Shown here in pieces: positions 59,171 to 64,000 of a DNA stretch of 64,000 nt. The stretch covers positions 468,635-532,634 of the forward strand of contig NZ_KZ987400.1 in NCBI RefSeq assembly GCF_003586305.1, written 5' to 3'. The stretch comes from Cognatilysobacter tabacisoli (GTDB taxonomy: Bacteria > Pseudomonadota > Gammaproteobacteria > Xanthomonadales > Xanthomonadaceae). A model generated the notes under the pieces. That model was not told the origin of the DNA. It did no database searches and saw nothing but the letters and a program-made list of their open reading frames with translations. The translations under genes and the position numbers were made by a program. Each line of letters opens with the position of its first letter. Position 1 is the stretch's first letter.

Positions 59171-60058
59171 ATGCAGCCGGTGCCGCTCGCCGCGATCGAG
59201 GACTACCTGTCGCACCTGCGCGTCGAGCGCGCGGTGTCGGCGCACACGCTCGACGCCTACCGGCGCGACCTCGACGCGCTCGCGCAGTGGGCGCACGCGG
59301 CCGGGCACGACGTCGTCGCGCTGCAGGCCGAACCGCTGCGCGCATTCGTCGCTGCCGAACACCGCCGCGGGCTGTCGCCCAAGAGCCTGCAGCGCCGGCT
59401 GTCGGCGTGCCGCAGCTTCTACGGCTGGCTGCTGAAGCAGGGGCGCATCGCCGCGAGCCCCGCGGCGGCGATCAAGGCGCCGAAGGCGCCGCGCAAGCTG
59501 CCGCAGGTGCTCGACCCCGACGAGGCCAAGGCGCTGGTCGAGGTGCCGACCGACGCGCCGCTGGGCCTGCGCGACCGCGCGCTGCTCGAGCTGTTCTATT
59601 CGTCGGGCCTGCGCCTGAGCGAGCTGTGCGCACTGCGCTGGCGCGACCTGGCGCTCGACGACGGCCTCGTCACCGTGCTCGGCAAGGGCAGCAAGCAGCG
59701 CAGCGTGCCGGTCGGTTCGCACGCGCGCTCGGCGCTGGCGCAGTGGCGCGCGTCGACCGGAGCCGGCAGCGACGCGTTCGTGTTCCCCGGGCGCAGCGGG
59801 GCGATCAGCCCGCGTGCGGTGCAGCAGCGGCTGCGCGTGCTTGCCCAGCGCCAGGGCCTGTTCAAGCGCGTGCACCCGCACCTGCTGCGGCATTCGTTCG
59901 CCAGCCACGTGCTCGAGTCGTCCGGCGACCTGCGTGGCGTGCAGGAGCTGCTCGGCCATGCCGACATCGCCACGACGCAGATCTACACGCACCTCGATTT
60001 CCAGCACCTGGCCAAGGTGTACGACGCGGCGCACCCGCGGGCCAAGCGCAAAGCGTAG
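59171..60058 (+). CDS. xerC: Tyrosine recombinase XerC
   Basis: Site-specific recombinase that resolves chromosome dimers at dif together with XerD. The product has 295 residues. The N-terminal SAM-like core-binding domain has DYLSHLRVERAVSAHTLDAY. The catalytic domain has the Arg in SSGLRLSELCALRW, the Lys in VLGKGSKQRSVPV, HPHLLRHSFASHVLE (His and Arg), LGHADIATTQIYTHLDF (His and nucleophile Tyr). The set R-K-H-R-H-Y is complete. Position after dapF and DUF484 identifies it as XerC rather than XerD. A GC-rich 265-nt stretch without recognised signals follows. Confidence 0.95.
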   Translation: MQPVPLAAIEDYLSHLRVERAVSAHTLDAYRRDLDALAQWAHAAGHDVVALQAEPLRAFVAAEHRRGLSPKSLQRRLSACRSFYGWLLKQGRIAASPAAAIKAPKAPRKLPQVLDPDEAKALVEVPTDAPLGLRDRALLELFYSSGLRLSELCALRWRDLALDDGLVTVLGKGSKQRSVPVGSHARSALAQWRASTGAGSDAFVFPGRSGAISPRAVQQRLRVLAQRQGLFKRVHPHLLRHSFASHVLESSGDLRGVQELLGHADIATTQIYTHLDFQHLAKVYDAAHPRAKRKA

Positions 60059-60323
60059 GGCGGGCTCGAGCCGGCCGGCTGCGGGGTGTTTGCGTCGTCG
60101 ATGCCGCATGCCATCGTCTACAGCCGTGGGCTTCGATGGGCGTAACCGAGGCGGAGCGATGGCGGCGGCGTGAGCCCACCCGACGCCCGCCCCACGACCG
60201 CCCTCCATGCGTCCCGCGCCGCCCGTGCCGGGGCTGCCCACGTCCTGCGTCGAGCACGCCCGGCCCTGGCGCTTGAACGGGTCGGCCCCGGCCCCACGTT
60301 GGTGGGACCCCCACGGAGGTCGC

Positions 60324-60875
60324 ATGGACCCCAGCCAGAACCCCACCACGTTCCACGCCACGACCATCGTATCGATCCGCCGCGACGGCCGCGTCGCGGT
60401 CGCCGGCGACGGCCAGGTCACGCTCGGCCACACGGTGATGAAGTCCAACGCGCGCAAGGTGCGCCGGCTCGGCCGCGACGGCCAGGTGCTGGCCGGCTTT
60501 GCCGGCGCGGCGGCCGACGCGTTCACCCTGTTCGAGCTGTTCGAGGCCAAGCTCGAGAAGCACGGCCAGCTGACCCGCGCCGCGGTCGAGCTGGCCAAGG
60601 ACTGGCGCACCGAGCGCCGGCTCGGGAAGCTCGAGGCGCTGCTGGTCGTCGCCGACCGCGACACCTCGCTGATCATCAGCGGCACCGGCGACGTGATCGA
60701 GCCGGAGGACGGCATCGTCGCGATCGGCTCGGGCGGCATGTACGCGCTGTCGGCCGCGCGCGCGCTGGCCCAGCACACCGCGCTCGACGCCCGCACGATC
60801 GCGGTCGAGGCGCTGAACATCGCCGGCGACGTGTGCATCTACACCAACCGCAACGTCGTCGTCGAAGAACTCTGA
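60324..60875 (+). CDS. hslV: ATP-dependent protease subunit HslV with N-terminal propeptide-like extension
   Basis: Proteasome-like threonine peptidase of the HslUV (ClpQY) complex in the cytoplasm. The product has 183 residues. The conserved mature N-terminus [20 protein letters not shown] begins at Thr13, so 12 residues ([12 protein letters not shown]) would have to be removed to expose the catalytic threonine; in E. coli only Met is removed. [14 protein letters not shown] and [11 protein letters not shown] are further family motifs. GGAGG stands 5 nt before ATG 60324, supporting this start and hence the extension. hslU follows 79 nt on. Confidence 0.95.
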   Translation: MDPSQNPTTFHATTIVSIRRDGRVAVAGDGQVTLGHTVMKSNARKVRRLGRDGQVLAGFAGAAADAFTLFELFEAKLEKHGQLTRAAVELAKDWRTERRLGKLEALLVVADRDTSLIISGTGDVIEPEDGIVAIGSGGMYALSAARALAQHTALDARTIAVEALNIAGDVCIYTNRNVVVEEL

Positions 60876-60954
60876 TCGCTGCCCGTCGCCGACCGCCGCC
60901 GCGCCACGCCATCTGGCGCGCGCCGTCGCGACCCTGCCCCCCACAGGACCCGAG

Positions 60955-62358
60955 ATGACCCCCAAGCCCGACACCAGTTCCGCCTCCATGACCCCGCGCG
61001 AGATCGTGCAGGAGCTCGACCGCCACATCGTCGGCCAGAACGCGGCCAAGCGCGCGGTCGCGATCGCGCTGCGCAACCGCTGGCGGCGCATGCAGCTGCC
61101 GGCCGAGCTGCGCAACGAGGTCATGCCGAAGAACATCCTGATGATCGGCCCGACCGGCGTCGGCAAGACCGAGATCGCGCGGCGGCTGGCGACGCTGGCC
61201 AACGCGCCGTTCGTCAAGGTGGAGGCCACGCGCTTCACCGAGGTCGGCTACGTCGGCAAGGACGTCGAGCAGATCGTCCGTGACCTCGCCGACACCGCGG
61301 TCAAGCTGTACCGCGAACAGGCCAAGCAGCGCGTGCGCAGCCAGGCCGAGGAGCGCGCCGAGGAGCGCATCCTCGACGCGCTGCTGCCGCGCCGCGCGCC
61401 GGCGACCACGATGTTCGGCTTCAACCCGCAGGAGGCCGCCAAGGACGAGGCGTCCGCACACCAGCACTCGCCCGAGGCCAGCGACACCCGCGCCAAGCTG
61501 CGCCGGCAGCTGCGCAGCGGCGCGCTCGACGACCGCGAGATCGAGGTCGAGGTCGCGATGAACGTCGGCGTCGACATCATGGCGCCGCCGGGCATGGAGG
61601 AGATGGGCCAGCAGCTGCGCCAGGTGTTCTCGCAGATGGCCGGTGCCAAGACCCACTCCAAGACGCTGACGGTGCGCGCCGCGCGCGCGCAGCTGACCGA
61701 GGACGAAGCCGGCAAGCTGGTCAGCGAGGACGACGTGCGCGAGGCGGCGATCGAGGCCTGCGAGCAGCACGGCATCGTCTTCATCGACGAGATAGACAAG
61801 GTCGCCAAGCGCGGCGAGTCCGGCCTGTCCGGCGGCGACGTCAGCCGCGAGGGCGTGCAGCGCGACCTTCTGCCGCTGGTCGAAGGCTCGACCGTCAGCA
61901 CCAAGTACGGGCCGGTCAAGACCGACCACATCCTGTTCATCGCGTCGGGCGCGTTCCACCTGGCCAAGCCGAGCGACCTGATCCCGGAGCTGCAGGGCCG
62001 CTTCCCGATCCGGGTCGAACTGACCGCGCTGAGCAAGGACGACTTCGTCCGCATCCTGACCGAGCCGAAGGCGGCGCTGACGACGCAGTACGTCGAGCTG
62101 CTGAAGACCGAAGGCGTGACGCTGGCGTTCGCGCCCGACGCGGTCGAGCGGCTGGCCGAGATCGCCGCGACCGTCAACGAGCGCCAGGAGAACATCGGCG
62201 CGCGGCGCCTGCACACCGTGCTCGAGCGCCTGCTCGACACGCTCAGCTACGAAGCGCCCGACCGCGGCGGCAGCGCGCTGACGATCGACCGCGCCTACGT
62301 CGATGCGCACCTGGGCGAGCTGGTGCAGGACCCGGACCTGAGCCGCTACATCCTCTGA
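60955..62358 (+). CDS. hslU: ATP-dependent protease ATPase subunit HslU
   Basis: AAA+ unfoldase partner of HslV. The product has 467 residues, slightly longer than E. coli (443). Seen: [20 protein letters not shown], Walker [18 protein letters not shown], pore loop [15 protein letters not shown] (GYVG), an I-domain of about 150 residues with acidic and Gln-rich helices, Walker [16 protein letters not shown], sensor region [11 protein letters not shown] and the C-terminus ending DLSRYIL, which inserts into HslV. Start ATG 60955 is used; a second in-frame ATG 11 codons later (MTPREIV) is also plausible. Confidence 0.96.
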   Translation: MTPKPDTSSASMTPREIVQELDRHIVGQNAAKRAVAIALRNRWRRMQLPAELRNEVMPKNILMIGPTGVGKTEIARRLATLANAPFVKVEATRFTEVGYVGKDVEQIVRDLADTAVKLYREQAKQRVRSQAEERAEERILDALLPRRAPATTMFGFNPQEAAKDEASAHQHSPEASDTRAKLRRQLRSGALDDREIEVEVAMNVGVDIMAPPGMEEMGQQLRQVFSQMAGAKTHSKTLTVRAARAQLTEDEAGKLVSEDDVREAAIEACEQHGIVFIDEIDKVAKRGESGLSGGDVSREGVQRDLLPLVEGSTVSTKYGPVKTDHILFIASGAFHLAKPSDLIPELQGRFPIRVELTALSKDDFVRILTEPKAALTTQYVELLKTEGVTLAFAPDAVERLAEIAATVNERQENIGARRLHTVLERLLDTLSYEAPDRGGSALTIDRAYVDAHLGELVQDPDLSRYIL

Positions 62359-62371
62359 TCGGCCGGCGGCG

Positions 62372-62821
62372 TCAGCTGGCCTGCGGCTCGACGACGACCT
62401 CGCAGCGCACCGAGTTGGCGATGAAGCAGTTGCGGTGCGCCGATTCGTGCAGCCGGGCCAGTGCGTCGGCGTCGGGCGCGTCGCCGCCGAACGCCACGCG
62501 CGGGCGCAGCACCACCCGCGTGATCGCCAGGCGCCCGTCGGCATTCTTGTCCAGCGTGCCGACCGCGTCGTCCTCGTAGCGATCGATGACGAGCTGCTTC
62601 TTCGCCGCGATCGCGAGGAACGTCAGCATGTGGCAGCCCGACAGCGCGGCGACCAGCGCCTCTTCCGGATCGACCGCGTCGGCGGCGCCGCCGTAGCCCG
62701 GCGCGGCCGACGCGCGAAGGGTCTGGCCGGAATCGAAGCTCCACGCGTGCTCGCGCGGGTAGCCGGCGTCGAACGCGCGGTCGTCGCGCGACCAGCGGAT
62801 CGAGGCGGTGTGCTCGGACAT
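62372..62821 (-). CDS. OsmC/Ohr-family peroxiredoxin-like protein
   Basis: Cytoplasmic protein of 149 residues with the OsmC fold. The two redox cysteines are present: ALSGCHMLTFLAIAAKK and HRNCFIANSVRCEV, fitting thiol-dependent reduction of organic hydroperoxides. The N-terminus (ASIRWSRDDRAFDAGYPREH) resembles the YhfA/OsmC branch rather than Ohr. GAGGAG precedes the ATG at 62821, and a GATAAT (plus-strand 62849-62854) upstream could be its -10. It is convergent with hslU, 13 nt apart. Confidence 0.88.
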   Translation of the reverse strand: MSEHTASIRWSRDDRAFDAGYPREHAWSFDSGQTLRASAAPGYGGAADAVDPEEALVAALSGCHMLTFLAIAAKKQLVIDRYEDDAVGTLDKNADGRLAITRVVLRPRVAFGGDAPDADALARLHESAHRNCFIANSVRCEVVVEPQAS

Positions 62822-63131
62822 GGGGGAACTCCTCGGAACGGAGGGCCGATTATCGGTCCATCGTCCAGGGCGCACGGGGTCGGGACGGCGTCGCGATGGC
62901 TCGCGATGGGCGTCGATCTCGGGCCGACGCCGCCCCATTGCGGACCGGTCCGCGCGACGCCCCCGCCGCCGCGGCGACCGGTGCCGTCGCCGCGCCGCGT
63001 TGGAACTGTCGGGTCCGGGTCCATGCGGCAGTGCACAACCGTGTTCAGCCGCGCCCGGGCGTATGGTCGGCGCTCGCGTCCGTACAGGGGCGGCGCGGAC
63101 CTTGGCAGTCCACTCAACGGGGAACCCTTGC
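62822..63131. other. Intergenic region between OsmC-like and subtilase genes
   Basis: Divergent intergenic stretch of 310 nt. It contains the Shine-Dalgarno and a possible -10 (GATAAT on the minus strand) for the OsmC-like gene. On the subtilase side no convincing promoter hexamers or Shine-Dalgarno were seen. No gene or repeat was recognised. Confidence 0.5.
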
Positions 63132-64000
63132 ATGAAGCAGCATTCGCTCGCCGCCGCGCTGGTCGCGGCCCTCGCGCTGTCCGCCACTGCCGCCGCCACC
63201 GCCGCCGGGCCCGACCCCGACCGCGTGATGGTCAAGTTCCGTCCGGGCGCCGCGGCGCAGGTCGAGAACGCCCTGCGCGCCGCCGGCGGCCGCATCCACC
63301 TGCAGCTGGCGCCGCAGCGCGTGTTCGCCGTCAGCGTGCCGGCCCAGGCGCTGGCCGGACTGCGCAACAACCCGAACATCGAGTACGTCGAACTCGACGC
63401 GCCGCGCTATCCGAGCGCGCAGACCACGCCCTACGGCATCAACAACGTGCAGGCCCCGGAAACGTGGGCGGTCGGCGCCGACGGCACCGGCATCAAGGTG
63501 TGCGTGATCGACTCGGGCATCAACGCCGCGCACGAGGACTTCGCCGGCGTGTCGATGACCGGCTACCCCAGCGGCTGGAACAGCGACAGCTGCGGCCACG
63601 GCACCCACGTCGCCGGCACGATCGCCGCGGCCAACAACAGCGTCGGCGTGGTCGGCGTCAGCCCGGGCAAGGTCTCGCTGCACGTGGTCAAGGTGTTCGA
63701 CGGTGCCAGCTGCGGTTGGAGCTACGCGTCGACGCTGGTCGACGCCGCCAACCGCTGCGCGTCGGCCGGTGCCAAGGTCATCAACATGAGCCTCGGCGGC
63801 TCGACCAGCAGCGCAACCGAAAGCAACGCGTTCGCCACGCTCGACAGCCAGGGCATCCTCAGCATCGCCGCGGCCGGCAACGCGGGCAACAGCAGCAACA
63901 GCTACCCGGCCTCGTACCCCAGCGTGATGTCGGTGGCCGCGGTCGACCAGAACAACGCCAAGGCATCGTTCTCGCAGTTCAACGCGCAGGTCGAGATCGC
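63132..64000 (+). CDS. Secreted S8 subtilisin-like serine protease, N-terminal part (runs off the window)
   Basis: Extracellular protease, first 289 residues visible. Signal peptide about residues 1-25 (LAAALVAALALSATAAATAA). An inhibitor-I9-like propeptide follows (RVMVKFRPGAAAQVENALRA ... NIEYVELDAPR, about 30-95). The catalytic domain starts TPYGINNVQAPETWAVG, with Asp127 (VCVIDSGIN), His156 (CGHGTHVAG) and the oxyanion-hole Asn region SIAAAGNAGNSS. The catalytic Ser lies beyond the window. Cysteines flanking these motifs suggest disulphides as in Xanthomonas and Lysobacter extracellular proteases. Confidence 0.94.
   Translation, partial: MKQHSLAAALVAALALSATAAATAAGPDPDRVMVKFRPGAAAQVENALRAAGGRIHLQLAPQRVFAVSVPAQALAGLRNNPNIEYVELDAPRYPSAQTTPYGINNVQAPETWAVGADGTGIKVCVIDSGINAAHEDFAGVSMTGYPSGWNSDSCGHGTHVAGTIAAANNSVGVVGVSPGKVSLHVVKVFDGASCGWSYASTLVDAANRCASAGAKVINMSLGGSTSSATESNAFATLDSQGILSIAAAGNAGNSSNSYPASYPSVMSVAAVDQNNAKASFSQFNAQVEI

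Noticed and set aside
60207-60323. Earlier ATG for hslV at 60207
   Set aside because: It would add 39 low-complexity residues; the GGAGG before 60324 and the known Xanthomonas-type HslV N-terminus support 60324.

Overview
This window is GC-rich (by eye about 70 %) chromosomal DNA from a gammaproteobacterium of the Lysobacter/Luteimonas/Xanthomonas group (Xanthomonadaceae sensu lato). The evidence is a MalA-type TonB-dependent receptor in a carbohydrate locus, a complete Entner-Doudoroff operon, an HslV with a 12-residue N-terminal extension, the gene order lptM-dapF-DUF484-xerC-hslVU, algZ/algR-like genes next to hemC, and many secreted S8/S9 peptidases. The genus is inferred from gene content and order only. 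No phage, IS element, CRISPR array or rRNA was seen. Coding density is high and both strands are used.

Layout. 1-1.6 kb: end of fmt, then rsmB. 1.6-9.1 kb: envelope/LPS block with an ArnT-like glycosyltransferase, two GT2 glycosyltransferases (one apparently starting at CTG), a CDP-glycerol phosphotransferase-family protein, a YdbS/YdbT PH-domain pair and an LpxL-like acyltransferase. 9.2-11.8 kb: dtd, rpoD (extended -10 promoter), terminator, tRNA-Ile2(CAU). 11.9-17.7 kb: Entner-Doudoroff operon zwf-pgl-edd-glk-eda. 18.0-38.5 kb: maltodextrin/starch locus with a TonB receptor, two secreted GH13 amylases, a tandem-domain esterase lipoprotein, a pullulanase, a flavin-dependent tryptophan-halogenase homologue, a cytoplasmic GH13 alpha-glucosidase, a six-hairpin glycosidase, an MFS sugar transporter and a LacI regulator. 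38.8-42.6 kb: carboxylesterase, LytS/AlgZ-type kinase, LytTR regulator, hemC. 42.6-48.4 kb: DUF481 protein and a SoeABC-like molybdoenzyme operon containing an extra 80-residue membrane protein. 48.6-51.6 kb: WYL regulator, patatin, lipocalin and a small membrane protein. 51.7-56.7 kb: two S9A oligopeptidases separated by about 0.7 kb of hairpin repeats. 56.8-62.8 kb: DUF454, lptM, dapF, DUF484, xerC, hslVU, OsmC-like. 63.1 kb to the end: N-terminal part of a subtilase.

How the genes fit together. The carbohydrate region reads as one pathway. Outer-membrane uptake (TonB receptor), secreted or periplasmic cleavage (two amylases, pullulanase, possibly the six-hairpin enzyme), inner-membrane MFS import and a cytoplasmic alpha-glucosidase lead to glucokinase and the Entner-Doudoroff enzymes encoded next door. 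Four near-identical 14-bp sites (consensus TGCAAWCGTATTCA) lie upstream of zwf, between the receptor and amylase, upstream of the halogenase, and between the alpha-glucosidase and six-hairpin glycosidase. The LacI-family regulator at the end of the locus is the obvious candidate to bind them. That joint control of starch use and central glucose catabolism is the most interesting inference here.

Other points worth following: two copies of a three-hairpin mosaic repeat, a likely CTG start codon, divergent genes whose start codons overlap, several apparently leaderless promoters, and an Asp-Ala repeat tail on LptM. All functions are from reading motifs and gene order; no database search was run.
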